Positions 53,801 to 64,000 of a stretch of DNA of 64,000 bases are shown here, piece after piece (position 1 is the first letter of the stretch; every line of letters begins with the position of its first letter). The stretch is taken from assembly GCA_037951105.1 (NCBI GenBank), contig JBAMJV010009766.1, forward strand, positions 1 to 64,000, given 5' to 3'. The translations under genes were made by a program, and so were the position numbers. The notes under the pieces are model-generated. The model worked only from the letters and a program-made list of their open reading frames with translations. It was not told the origin of the DNA and made no database searches. Source of the DNA: Echinarachnius parma (Eukaryota > Echinodermata > Echinoidea > Clypeasteroida > Echinarachniidae).

Positions 53801-56245
53801 AACTCATAGTTCGGGCTTGAACTGTTTAGGCCTATCATGCATTTATGATAATAATACATTTTACTGCACAAACATATATAAAGGACTTCGTGTGTGCTAT
53901 GATATGAATAATGAAATAACATGTTCGCTTATCCTCCGTGAGTAAGGACTAAGGAAAACGATTCTAAATATGTGGGAAAAACATTCATAATTCTGCTCAG
54001 ATATTGGGGATTTCGCAGTGGTACTATACAAGAAAAACCTTTCGATTTTGAACATCCAAGTTACAAATTGCCATTAACAACTGTTGCGTGATATTTATCA
54101 TGATCTTTTATACATGACATATATTATGGGCTGTTAAAATGGTCTTGCCAAAACAGGCACATGTACTGTATATCTGGCGATGTAAGAAGAAGATGTGATT
54201 AATGTAAATAATTTCATTTATGCTGGAACATACTATTATGAATATGCAGATGAGAGATACTTGGGCTGCTACGTTGACGATGGGCATGGAAATCGTGTCC
54301 TCCCTTGCATGCCATGTACAACCAGTTTATCAGCGTGTACGTACAGTGACTTGACGATCGACAAGTGCATCGCTCTTTGCAGGAACGCCAGCTATGATCT
54401 CGCTGGAGTCCAGTATGGTGGGGAATGCTGGTGTGGAGCTGCAGACACGGACTACAGTCGACTTGGAAGACTGGGAGATGACCGATGTCACTTCCAATGT
54501 ACAGGAAACAAATACCAGAGTTGCGGCGGATCAGATGCCATTGCAGTTTTTAATCGTGAGTTTATACACGATTGTCTACAATTGTAAATGTGTTGCTAAA
54601 ATTGTATTACAATTGCAATAAGTTAATGCCCATCTTTCTAATGACAACTTCAACAAATTGATTTTTACTGTTATCAGGTCAAATTGCGATTTAGGCCAAG
54701 TTAATCTTGTTTTGGACATAATTTGTGGTGGACTAGCAACAATGGTTTTCAGTCGTTAGTTAAAAGAGAATTACGGTTGTAAGCATTACATAATAATATT
54801 CCAGTTATTCGGGTACATACTAATGTTACTCGTTGTAGTTTATCTGGTCATAATGCATGATATGTTTATCCGTTGCCATCGAGATTTTCTAATTATCAAA
54901 CTGAAAACTTGTCAGTATGGCACACGTTGCTTTCACAGGCAATATGTAAGTGTGTTCTATTTAGAATTCGGACGTTGTACATGTAACGTATAGGATGTAT
55001 CTACATCCAGCGAAATGGTGTTGGCAAACTGCTGTTTGATTTTATGTTCTTTTGTAATACTTGTATAGTTCTTCCATCACCAACAAAAACAACAACACCA
55101 CCACAAACAACATCAACCAGCGCATCTTCTTCGACATTTCAGATGCAGGAGACTACACTGACATATGGGTCATCCGAAAATACGACCGTTGCGTCATCAA
55201 CGCCAGCAACCAAAACTAGTTTTACCACTTCAATTCCTCGTCAGTTCCAATGCTCTTCAATGGCGGGTAAGAAAGGTTCTGTTTCTTTCAATAAATACAT
55301 CATTATCGCCGTTGTTAAAAACTACATGAATGCGAAAATGAATAATACCAACCAATTGCCTCCGCTAGGGCAACACTCCGGCAAGATTTAGTCCATGAAG
55401 ACATAATTAGTAAATGACCGAGTAGGCATTCAGGAAAAAACAGGTCAGTGTCCACACTTATCATCAGCAGCCAGGGTGTAGTTGACAATACAGTATAGAA
55501 GAACAGTTGACAATTAAACATTTACAGAAGAAAATATGTTTATTTATTCACATCATACATGATGAACTATGTCAAATAAAACCGTCATCAAACACAAAGA
55601 TGAACAAATTATGAAGACGCAATAATGGTTAAGTTTATTGAAGAACATGAAGAAGGAGATAAGAATAAAAATAAAGAATATAATTATTTGTGATTAACAA
55701 TAATTACCTTGTCAATTTTGCCGATCTATATTAAAACAAGATCCGATATTTGTTCCCATGTCCCAGTTGCGTACGTGGTGGGTGGAGTAGTGGGAGCATT
55801 CATCATGCTGATTATCCTCCTCACCATTCATGCCATAGTCATCATCTGTAAGCGCAGGTGAGACATCCAGACAGTATCAGTATTCCATAAAGTCAACAGG
55901 CTACCCCATTTTTCCCCCACGCTTGATCCCATCTTCCGTAGGAATCCTGGTCCCTATTTTGTTTAATATAAAGACAAATGCCCCGTTGCATGAAAAGATG
56001 TAATCGATATTTCAGTTTTATTTTTTATTTTAGTTTGCAGCTGTTCAATCTATGGTAACATATCTGCAAGATAAACCCTTTCTCTCTCGCTCTATCATTA
56101 TCGTTTATAGGAATCGTTGTCCCCCCTTTTTGTTTGCTAGTGGCTCATCTCTATCTTGCACCAGATATCTAAATATTATGTAAAAGACGCCTTACCCGAC
56201 CCCTTAGGCTCAGGCTAAGGCTTGGGCTCGGGCTCGGGTTCGGGT

Positions 56246-56335
<90 letters not shown>

Positions 56336-56996
56336 CTGGGCTCAGGCTCAGAACCCACCCATCAGAATTGACAGATGTGTTTCTTCCTTTAACTCTTCTT
56401 AATCTTCCCTCGTACACAGATCACCTCTATGTAAATTGCATAATGCAATAACAGAGATAAGCACAATGAAATATTAAACTGTAAAATGCAAATCGTTTTT
56501 TTCAACGTCATGACATACGTTAAATTGCAATTTTCTTATCTTTAATGTTTATAAATTATAAAATCAGTTTTCAAATTATATGAAATTACACACATAACAT
56601 TACTTCTTTTATTTGTATTGACATAGAAATACCGACAAATCCCCTGCCAAGGGTGACACTGAGTTGGAGATGGACAACGATGCATACACACTCCCACAGC
56701 ATGGAAGCAGTGACAAGGGGGTTAACGATGGGCATACCTACATGACCGTCGCTGCGGGTACGGGGAACCGGACAGAGGAGGTAACCAAGCCAGGGGTGAT
56801 GTCTCCTACATATCTCGACGGCGCGGCTACGACGGCGGAAGAGAGTTCTCCAGACGCTTATTATTTGACGCCGGATGTACGCCAGCCCCAGTCAGGCAAC
56901 GACGTCGGGAGTTATTTGAATCCGATTAAACAGACGTCGCAAGCCACACCACAAATCGATGAAGACTATCAATATGCTTATTACGAGGGTATGTAG
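50710..56996 (+). CDS. Gene D: SRCR-WSC transmembrane receptor with full tyrosine tail, 449 aa
   Basis: Exons 50710-50803, 52254-52469, 53592-53666, 54250-54555, 55069-55266, 55767-55857, 56627-56996 (1350 nt, in frame). Residues 1-31 signal peptide, 32-128 SRCR with six cysteines, 129-230 WSC with an extra cysteine (LPCMPC), 231-296 the longest Thr/Ser stalk (66 residues) ending [10 protein letters not shown] (first Cys of QCQC replaced by F), 297-326 the membrane segment ([19 protein letters not shown]), 327-449 the tail. Tail motifs: YTLP, YMTV, YLDG (changed third motif), YYLTP, YLNP, YYEGM. It is the most complete and least disturbed member. Role as for gene B: inferred surface recognition and SH2-mediated signalling. 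Confidence 0.88.
50897..52054. mobile_element. hAT-like non-autonomous element (gene D intron 1)
   Basis: Ends CAGTGGCGTAGACA and TGTCTACGCCCCTG, with a perfect 8-bp target duplication CCCCTCAC at 50889-50896 and 52055-52062. Long poly-G (50999-51020) and poly-C (52019-52038) runs lie inside the ends, and internal 'gaagcgaccaagcccgaggg' sequences match 22150-22318. No transposase. Confidence 0.85.
52254..52469 (+). CDS. Gene D exon 2: SRCR domain, first half
   Basis: [17 protein letters not shown]; cysteines at [13 protein letters not shown] and LGC. Acceptor 'tttcag', donor G|gtaagt. Confidence 0.87.
53592..53666 (+). CDS. Gene D exon 3: SRCR domain, second half
   Basis: [13 protein letters not shown], then VGAVVCY; one codon shorter than in B and C. 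Phase 1-1. Confidence 0.82.
54250..54555 (+). CDS. Gene D exon 4: WSC domain
   Basis: 102 codons, [20 protein letters not shown] and on; eleven cysteines; NAS sequon kept. Phase 1-1, donor C|gtgagt. Confidence 0.87.
55069..55266 (+). CDS. Gene D exon 5: long Thr/Ser/Pro stalk
   Basis: 66 codons, opening [20 protein letters not shown]; likely O-glycosylated by composition. Acceptor 'gtatag', donor GCGG|gtaag. Confidence 0.82.
55767..55857 (+). CDS. Gene D exon 6: transmembrane segment
   Basis: [20 protein letters not shown], then IICKRR. Phase 1-2, acceptor 'cccag', donor AG|gtgag. Confidence 0.85.
56217..56345. repeat. (CTCGGG)n hexamer repeat (gene D intron 6)
   Basis: About 18-20 units of GGGCTC, imperfect at both edges. 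It creates a poly(Ser-Pro) open frame on the minus strand that I do not call a gene. Confidence 0.9.
56627..56996 (+). CDS. Gene D exon 7: tyrosine-rich tail
   Basis: 123 residues with the split R; AYTLPQ, TYMTV, TYLDG, AYYLTP, SYLNP and YQYAYYEGM. Acceptor 'acatag'. Confidence 0.88.
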
Positions 56997-57026
56997 AAAT
57001 CTTGTGTCCTTCCTGAGTCTAGAATC

Positions 57027-57100
57027 CACATGACACCTAGCGACTTCTATCCATATTTACGTCATATAGGCGTCGATCACAAGGGCAGGAGGGGCAGTGT
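57027..57100 (+). promoter_or_regulatory. Conserved 3' UTR block after gene D
   Basis: Third copy of the block seen at 4711 and 30234, again about 30 bases past the stop codon. A candidate AATAAA lies far downstream at 58263, but MITE insertions now separate it from the gene. Confidence 0.45.
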
Positions 57101-57473
57101 CCCCACCTTCCAATGTATACTAGGGGACAAACATATCGTCCTGCATCCCCCCTCAAAAAAATCCGAAGATGGAAATGACAATTTGCGGATAATAGTAAAG
57201 GGGGAGTGTCACATGTACAAGTAAAAAATGTACAATTTTATGTTGGACATTGTACGTGATAGTTGTATAGGTAGCTGGGCATAGACACATGATCGGCCAC
57301 TAGCATATCCACATGTTGGTTATGTATAGTAACGGGATATGTGTTGCTAAGCTATAAGCTACGGGCGTATATTATGTCACAGTCGGTTTGTTTTTTCGAG
57401 GGTAACTATTTTGCATATTCATTCAGACCTAGATGTTTCGTAGCGTGACCAATAATTTGTATACAGCTATTAA

Positions 57474-57757
57474 AGGGACTTATAGTAACATTGTCCAAAT
57501 CCTCAAAATAAAATTTTAATTCTAGCGGTTCCCTTATACCTTGTTGTATTCGTATTAACAATAACATCATGGGACAGGTTTCGGTTTTTCAAATTTCCCT
57601 TTCGTTCTTTACATTTGCGCTCATTACTTGGCCATACAAAGTCCATTTGAGTTTAAATTTTCACACAATACCCTGTGGACATATGATATAACAACAATAT
57701 ACATTGCATCAACCATTCATCACCTTTTGCACATGTCAACAAAGTTACTAGATCCCT
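57474..57757. mobile_element. TTAAAGGGAT-family MITE, inverted, internally deleted
   Basis: AGGGACTTATAGTAACATTG to GATCCCT. TTAA at 57470-57473 and 57758-57761, the latter shared with the next copy. About 95 bp shorter than the 379-bp copies. Confidence 0.75.
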
Positions 57758-57761
57758 TTAA

Positions 57762-58106
57762 AGGATCTAGTAACTTTGAAAAAAAGTGATGAGTGGTTGA
57801 TACAGTATATATACTTGTTATCGGATATGTCCACTAGGTGTTGTGTCAAACTTTCAAGTTAAATGGACCTTATAAGGCCGAGTAATGAGCAAAAACGGAA
57901 AGTTACATTCACCAACTCATTGCACTCACTTTGTACACGGTTCTGACGATCCGTTGGATAATTTGACATTTGAACGCTTTAATCGTAAATTGAAAAAGCG
58001 AAACCTGTCCTATGCTTGTTTTGTTGATAAGAATACAACAAGGTATGAGGGAACCGCTAACATTTCAATTGGATTTTGAAGATTTGGACAATGTTACTAA
58101 GTCCCT
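57762..58106. mobile_element. TTAAAGGGAT-family MITE, head-to-head with the previous copy
   Basis: AGGATCTAGTAACTTTG to GTTACTAAGTCCCT, TTAA at 58107-58110. It abuts the inverted neighbour through one TTAA, giving a 630-bp quasi-palindrome. Confidence 0.75.
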
Positions 58107-58547
58107 TTAATCTGTTTAATGGTATGGTTATGTACTGTTATATTAGTGGTACACACAAGTGAGTTATTGTAAAACGAATGAATAGGTTACTCTTTTACAT
58201 ATATTGTGTATAGTTGTGTTTTTTTTTGTTTAATGATAATAATACAAAGTTTTTTAATCAGTAATAAAGTTTTCCTATAATTTTACTGTACAAATGGTCG
58301 TCTTTTTTATTGGCATATTTATCACGTATATATTTGTAGTGTAGATTTGTTGGTTAGTTTTGTCGGTCTCCCTGTGGTGTCTCCTTTTTAGCTGTATTTA
58401 TTTAATAATATTACATTTTATTTACATATTAACTGTATATATTGTGTGTTTACGTTTATATTTTTATTTTGTTATGTAATATATTACCATAATTTATCCA
58501 TGTTCTTACATTGGGGTACTCTGCTCACTGAAGTTCTTCCTTTTGAC
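58107..58547. other. 3' flank of gene D
   Basis: 58150-58215 and 58310-58460 match the flanks of genes A (5545-5820) and B ('tgtgtatagttgtg', 'cctttttagctgtatttat'). AATAAA at 58263. No gene. Confidence 0.45.
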
Positions 58548-59227
58548 CAGTCAGGCCCACTCTCGCTTTTCCACTATTTTGAAAATGTCGATATACCGCT
58601 ATTCTCTCCGCGACGTCGCTAGATGGCGCATACATCGCGGCGATCAGCTAGCGATAGTGACATGCGATAATATCGGTGATCGAACAAAAATATAACTTTG
58701 TACAGCCTATACGGTATACTACACGGATAGTTACGCGTACGGCATGCATAGAGCGCTAGTCCTATCTAGCTACCGGGGATGGGTCGGCATGGCCGCAGCT
58801 CTGGACGGGCCGAACGCTCGCTGCGCTAGCTAGCTGCCTCCGCGGGCTCGCTGTATCGATCGATTTAAAGTAAATTGCTGTCCTTAAAGACTATGTAAAA
58901 TTCAAACCGTCAACAATTTGAAATCTGAAATCAGAGTTACGATTTCCAACGCTATTTTCTTCGAATGTTCTGGATAGATCATTGAGAAAAATTGCAAATC
59001 TGCAGATCAATTATCATTGATGGTACGAATGAAATATTAGGATGATCTATCCAGAACATTGGCTAAAATTAATTTCACAAAATCAATTGTGATAGTAATG
59101 TGAATTCTCCCATTCACACAACACGCATAGCTAAGTATGACGTAATGATTCATAATAGTAGGGGTTCAGGAATAGCGTTTTTCCGCTATTTTCAAGAATA
59201 GTGGAAACGCGAGAGTGGGCCTGACTG
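58548..59227. mobile_element. CAGTCAGG-ended DNA element, copy 2
   Basis: CAGTCAGGCCCACTCTCGCT and its complement as ends; flanks TTGAC (58543-58547) and ATGAC (59228-59232), four of five matching. The inner inverted repeat 'ttctggatagatcat' / 'atgatctatccagaa' (58969-59057) is conserved with copy 1. Non-coding. Confidence 0.72.
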
Positions 59228-59531
59228 ATGACCCCTGTACACCTTGTTTATTATGTGTATATATTTCTTAGTAATGTCTTTTGAATCGGCAAGTTATTGA
59301 TAAATGTAAATTCAATTCAACTTACTATAGGCACCACGCCCTGAGCCGTGTGTCTCACAAGAGCGATTATGGTGTATACATGTATTTGTGCAGGGACAGC
59401 TAGGTGCTAGGTTAGGTAGTTGAACATGTACACTTTGATGTTATCCTTCAGAGAAACCAATTGATTTTGTTCACTGTTAGAGGTGGCTTAGCCGCAGGTT
59501 AATGACCGGGACGAGGAGACTCGTTAGTTAA

Positions 59532-60267
59532 CCCTAAAAAGACTGGGCTATTTTGAACCTTAAGAAAACTGGGGGGGGGGGGGGGGGGGGGCTAAAAGGC
59601 CCCCCCCCCCCCCCTAAGATCTCGGCAACCGAAACTCCAATCGACTCCAAATTTGGCATCGTGATAGATGTCCATAAGGTCTACAATATTGCGTAATTAA
59701 AAAAATAATAATTCGAATATGCTAATTAGAGCTAATTAATTATGCAAAAATGGTATTTTTTTGTATTTTTTGTAGTTTTCTCGGCAATCGAAACTCCAAT
59801 CGACTCCAAATTTGGCATGGTGATAGATTTTCATAAGCCATATAATATTGCATACCTAGTTATATTTTGTGTTTTAATTATAATATGCTTATTAGAGCTA
59901 ATTAATTATGCGAAAATTGCATTTGTTCGTATTTTTTGCATTTTTAAAATATTTGTTATATATTTTTTCGATGGAATGAAATATTAACCATTATTCAACC
60001 ATTTGTAGCCTAAAATTAAATAATTGCAGTGATCAGAATGAAAAATAATGAAGATTTTGTCTATTCTAGGAAAAAGTCAATTTCCATAGGATTTGTATAC
60101 AAATCACACAATTTAGCGATTTTCGGGCCGACGCTCACTTACAAAAGGTCGCGTAACTTTAGAACGGTACACCCGGTTATCGCAAATTTGGTATCAAAAG
60201 TTGAGCAAGACTCTAAGGAAAAAAGTCGTGAAGTGGCACCATAAAATATTTAAACGTCTTTTTAGAG
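59532..60267. mobile_element. piggyBac-like non-autonomous element, copy 2
   Basis: Starts CCCTAAAAAGACTGGGC, ends GTCTTTTTAGAG, TTAA at 59528-59531 and 60268-60271. The empty-site counterpart is near 31850 after gene B ('cgtttaggatagaggcatcc'). The inside has poly-G/poly-C and two 'ggcaa(c/t)cgaaactccaatcg' repeats; no transposase. Confidence 0.72.
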
Positions 60268-62608
60268 TTAAGGATGGAGGCATCCAGTCTCCTTATTAGG
60301 GCCAGCCATTGATTGATTCTTTAAACTTCGCGGGTGGTGGTAAGCACTTATGCTATCGTATTATTGAAGGTTTATTTTTTTAGTTACACTTTGTAATAGT
60401 GTTATAGTATACTTATGTTCTTACATCGAAGTCACTCTGCATCCTCAGCCTTCGGCTTACTACTATGTTACCCCGATACGTATGTGTTGGTGAACAAATA
60501 ATTCAAAACAAGCGAACATGATTGTTCATTTACAATTGTGAATAAACAAATAATGTATTTGTTGTAAGATTTGTCTTTAGCCTGATTGTGGCTAATGTTT
60601 TTACTTTATTAATTAAACAATGAAACTAAAATGAAATCTTCTGAATCTGACTCTGTATGCTGTTAATTCCGCGGTAACATTTCACTCCATAATTAATATT
60701 ATTTTAAACACAATTTCTTATGATTCAGGTTTGTGTCAGGTTTGTAATAGTTTCTAACCATCACGAACATGGGACGAACACCAGCAATAGAGCTTTCTAT
60801 AGCTCAGCTGAGCATCCCGGGAAACCCCTTTTTCTTTGCAAATTGTTTTATTTCATATACTTGTGACATGACCTATACTTATCACGTTCTTAATACTTCC
60901 GTAGAACCACGCCCCCTTATCTACGAAATGTTGGGTAATTTACTCACCTTTTACATACTTTCGAAGATCACACGCCCTCTTAACTACGAACTGTTGGGTG
61001 ATTCCTAACAATTAAAAACAAGTCATAATTGATCCCTCAGATACAAAATCAAACCATTGCATTACTAATTTCGCTTTAAATGATATACAGCAAACTTGCT
61101 AATAATTAAAGCTACATGTACTATTCTTTAATATACATTTTAATGTACATTGTTTATTTGTTGACGGTGATCTTATATTCTTTTTACATTAATCATCTTT
61201 ACAGTTTCGAATAAATTTCGTGTGTGAGTAATGCGCACGTTGTGTGACATCATGACATACACTTTTATTGTTAAATAAATATAGTGTCAAATGTGATTTA
61301 GTGCGTACATGTCGTAATCAGTCACATGTCTTTTACTTGACATATTGTAATTCACGTCGTGTCAACCTTACATGTGCTAGATTAGAGGAGATACATTTTA
61401 TCTACGTATGCAACACGTGAACATGAATGTAATATATCGTTTCAAACACCTTGTTTGTTTTAACGTCACACCATATGATTATGTTATGATCATGATTAAA
61501 ATAGGTTTTCCCGGTCAAATTCGTCTCAACAGCAGCCAAACTGACGATTCAATAATTCATATTTTGTCGACCATTCATCCATACCTTTTTAAGCTTAGGA
61601 GCATGATAACTATCTTTTTTAACGATAACACACGAGAGTTATCCATCATCAAATACATTTTACAAGTATTAAACCAGGTTTTCCCATATGAAAGGGGTTG
61701 AATATTTGGAGAACTTGTCTCTGCTTTCTGTTTTTTCTTCACCAATAAAGTGAGAATATCAGGAATTGCATTCATGATCTCAATGTTGATGCATCTGTTC
61801 TTGGACATGTATATACAGTTTGCAAATACGTTCACCTGTTCACTATACCATAATATTGTGGGTCTTATACTGCACCCCTACATATTCCCTCAACCCCCCC
61901 CCCCCCCCCCCCCCCGCCCAAAAAAATAAATAAATAAATAACACCGACAAGCAAACATGATTGTTTATTCCAAAATAGTGAATGAAGACTTATTGTATGT
62001 GTTGTTGAACTATTAATATGTCTTCGGTGGCAACTTTTCCGAATCTGTATAAGTTTTATTCAGATCCTTAGCATATAAATACTTACTTAACATTTTCAGT
62101 GTATTGCTTTAAAATCTATTTCCTATCTTTCGGGTTTGTGTCAAGTTTAAATAGTTTCTGACCATCACGATCTTTCAAACTAAGGGATTTCAGGGACGAA
62201 CACCAGCATAGGGGCTTTCTATAGCTCAGCTGGTAGAGCACCGGTCATGCACGGTGTCCCCTCACGGGGTCCTTTGTCCCCCTGCCCTCCCCTCCCAAAC
62301 GTTGCCTCCCTCTGGACCGCTGACACCTGCTCCGCCACTGAGCCACGACCCGGGGGTGATTTTTTTCCCCCAAACAGTTTTGCAAATCCTTGTGAATTAG
62401 CGACTTCGTCAGATACCATACGTATTAGAAATGTCCGACTTGTATAAATTCGAACATTTAGTCGCCGTAAAATTAGCAAATACCGAAAAGAATATACCAA
62501 GGTAAGATTCGAACCAGGGATCTCTAGCATATCAGTCAAGCTCTCTACCGACTAAGCTATCTCAGGTTCGCTTGATTCGTATTGGTTAGGGGTATATCCT
62601 AACATTAA
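60268..62608. repeat. Duplicated 3'-flank block with tRNA-like repeats
   Basis: 60390-60470 matches 6340-6420. 61140-62355 matches 17972-19085 and, in part, 15540-15640 and 35270-35660. tRNA-like leaders lie at 60725-60830 and 62135-62240, the latter with TAGCTCAGCTGGTAGAGCAC at 62222-62241. A separate minus-strand tRNA-like segment at 62496-62575 has TAGCTTAGTCGGTAGAGAGC and GGTTCGAATC but no paired acceptor stem. Poly-C run at 61895-61914. Confidence 0.55.
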
Positions 62609-62980
62609 AGGGATCTAGTAACTTTGTTGACATGTGCAAAAAGTGATGAATGGTTGATGCAATGTATTTTATTATTATCTCATATGTCCACAGGGTATTG
62701 TGTGAACATTTCAAGTCAAATGGACATTGCATGGGCAAGTAATGAGCGAAAATGCAAAGTGATATCACTAACTCACTGCACTCACTTTGTACACGGTTTC
62801 AAAACTCCCACGGAGTTTGTCTTATCTGAATACTTTGATCATACATATCTTTGTAACGAAAGGGAAATTTGAAAAACCGAAACCTGTCCCATGATTTTAT
62901 TGTTAATATGAATACAACGAGGTATAAGGGAACCGCTAGAATGAAAATTTGGAGGATTTGGACGATGTTACAAAGTCCCT
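62609..62980. mobile_element. TTAAAGGGAT-family MITE, copy near the right edge
   Basis: AGGGATCTAGTAACTTTG to ACAAAGTCCCT, TTAA at 62605-62608 and 62981-62984. Closely similar to 31443-31821. Confidence 0.8.
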
Positions 62981-62984
62981 TTAA

Positions 62985-63470
62985 CCCTTACCCTAACCCT
63001 AATGTTAGTGGTTATAGGTCAGATTTAGTGGCTATAGATCAGATTTAGTGGCTATACTCGCACTGGCCCGCTGGCTCGGGGACAGTGAAATTTCACTTGG
63101 GGCATGCAGATTTTCAAACCGACATTAACTAAATTAAAAAAATCTTGTTTTTGTATGTCGTGCTACATCGGTTATCACAGGTTTGATTAGGAAAGATTGA
63201 TATTTCTTATAGTAAAAAGCTGACTCGTGAAATACAATTTTGGGGCCAGTAAATTATGTTTTGGGCCACCAGAATAGGGGAAGATACTATTTTACTGGCC
63301 CGACCGGGCCACTGTCTAAAAAGGCGAGTGTGGAGCCCTGGCCATAGGTCAGATTTAGTGGCTATAAGTCTATTTATATCTCGAATTGAATACGCGCGCT
63401 TTGTTCTCCATTCAAGTCGCCCGATTCCAATTAAACGGGCGTATTTCATGCGTTAGTGCCATAGCAAACT
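62985..63470. other. Short-repeat region
   Basis: Starts with a few CCCTAA units, then four copies of 'gtcagatttagtggctata' or close variants at about 63017-63367, with unrelated GC-richer DNA between. No gene. Confidence 0.45.
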
Positions 63471-63479
63471 GTTTTGGGA

Positions 63480-64000
63480 AAAAAATCACAGCTCCATAAC
63501 AATGTCAATATTTCGCTATTGTAACATCCCTTACTAACAGCCCACGCGTTATCTAGTCATGTGTCGTATTATTAATACACACAATAATACGAATTGTATT
63601 CACTGCAGCACACAGGTAGACACACCAAACACGAAGTTATAAAAATGCACTTTCCTATCAGTATTGGGTATGTTTTTTTAGTTTTTTTACTAGGAATCAA
63701 TCAATATTTAATGGGTCACGTAAATGAGACGATGTATACATGACGTCTGAAAGTAAATGATAACATCTGGAAATGCATCCATGTAATCATTTCTTGGTAC
63801 AATAGATGGTAAAAAGGAAAAAAAAAGAAAGGAAAAGACATCTACAGAAAGTGTTCGGGAATACCCCTTTTCTCACCCAAGTGGCAAGAGGGAGAAAGAG
63901 CGAGGGTGTAGCGTGAGACCCACTGTAAATTTGTATAAACAGCAATGCATGCACTTCTAGTTTACACAATGCTTTATTAGCACACCGTTTGTACACGCTA
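63480..64000 (+). promoter_or_regulatory. 5' flank block of a further array member (gene outside window)
   Basis: 'aaaaatcacagctccataac', 'aatgtcaatatt', 'cagcccacgcgtt' and 'tttacacaatgctttattag' align in order with the 5' flanks of genes D (49380-50370) and C (39110-40320). In C and D the start codon lies about 1.3-1.6 kb after the start of this block. Confidence 0.5.

Noticed and set aside
56169..56417. 82-codon Ser-Pro repeat frame
   Set aside because: Caused by the (CTCGGG)n microsatellite in gene D intron 6.

Overview
This is a eukaryotic, intron-rich, AT-rich animal genomic window. Multi-exon genes have GT-AG introns, and the spaces between them are filled with transposon debris, poly-G/poly-C runs and microsatellites. 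The protein modules (group A-type SRCR, WSC), the CR1/L2-like LINE tails, the tRNA-like repeats and the very high density of non-autonomous DNA elements suggest a marine invertebrate. I lean to a deuterostome such as an echinoderm or hemichordate, but this is inference; the species cannot be read from the sequence.

The main content is a head-to-tail, plus-strand array of paralogous single-pass receptor genes. I rebuilt these by joining exons at consensus splice sites with consistent phases. Gene A (1603-4690) has lost its 5' part to the window edge. Genes B (19386-30204, 423 aa), C (40701-47486, 428 aa) and D (50710-56996, 449 aa) are complete. Each full gene has seven exons: a signal peptide, one six-cysteine SRCR domain split over two exons, a WSC domain, a Thr/Ser-rich stalk ending in a short Cys motif, a transmembrane exon, and a 106-123 residue tyrosine-rich cytoplasmic tail. 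The first five introns are all phase 1 and the last is phase 2. The tail carries six spaced tyrosine motifs, including YLNP (Grb2-type YxN) and a C-terminal YEGM (PI3K-type YxxM). The likely role is a cell-surface recognition and signalling receptor family, perhaps innate immune, similar in plan to CD5/CD6 but with a WSC domain added. Function is inferred.

The paralogs differ in telling ways. Gene A has an in-frame stop in the stalk that overlaps a new consensus splice donor in the same phase, and a partial second WSC copy in its intron. Gene C has lost the last two tail motifs through a nonsense-truncated tail, has a weak SRCR donor and an extra cysteine, and lacks the WSC glycosylation site.

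Intergenic regions are also duplicated. Blocks of 5' flank recur at about 9.5-12.4/14.9-15.4 kb, 19.0-19.15 kb, 37.2-40 kb, 49.36-49.64 kb and 63.48-64.0 kb. Blocks of 3' flank recur after A, B and D. The 9.5-19 kb region has an orphan 5' flank joined to 3'-flank sequence with no exons, as if one array member had been deleted. The right edge looks like the 5' flank of a further gene just outside the window.

Comparing paralogous flanks gives empty-site evidence for many insertions: TTAA-bounded MITEs (two families), piggyBac-like CCCTAAA elements, hAT-like elements with 8-bp target duplications, TA-flanked mariner-like foldbacks, an unclassified CAGTCAGG-ended family with 5-bp target duplications, and a 3.05-kb foldback element in intron 6 of gene B. 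The foldback's inverted arms are arrays of a 15-bp G-rich unit and it is flanked by a 10-bp direct repeat. A 606-codon open reverse transcriptase of a LINE lies at 32333-34153.
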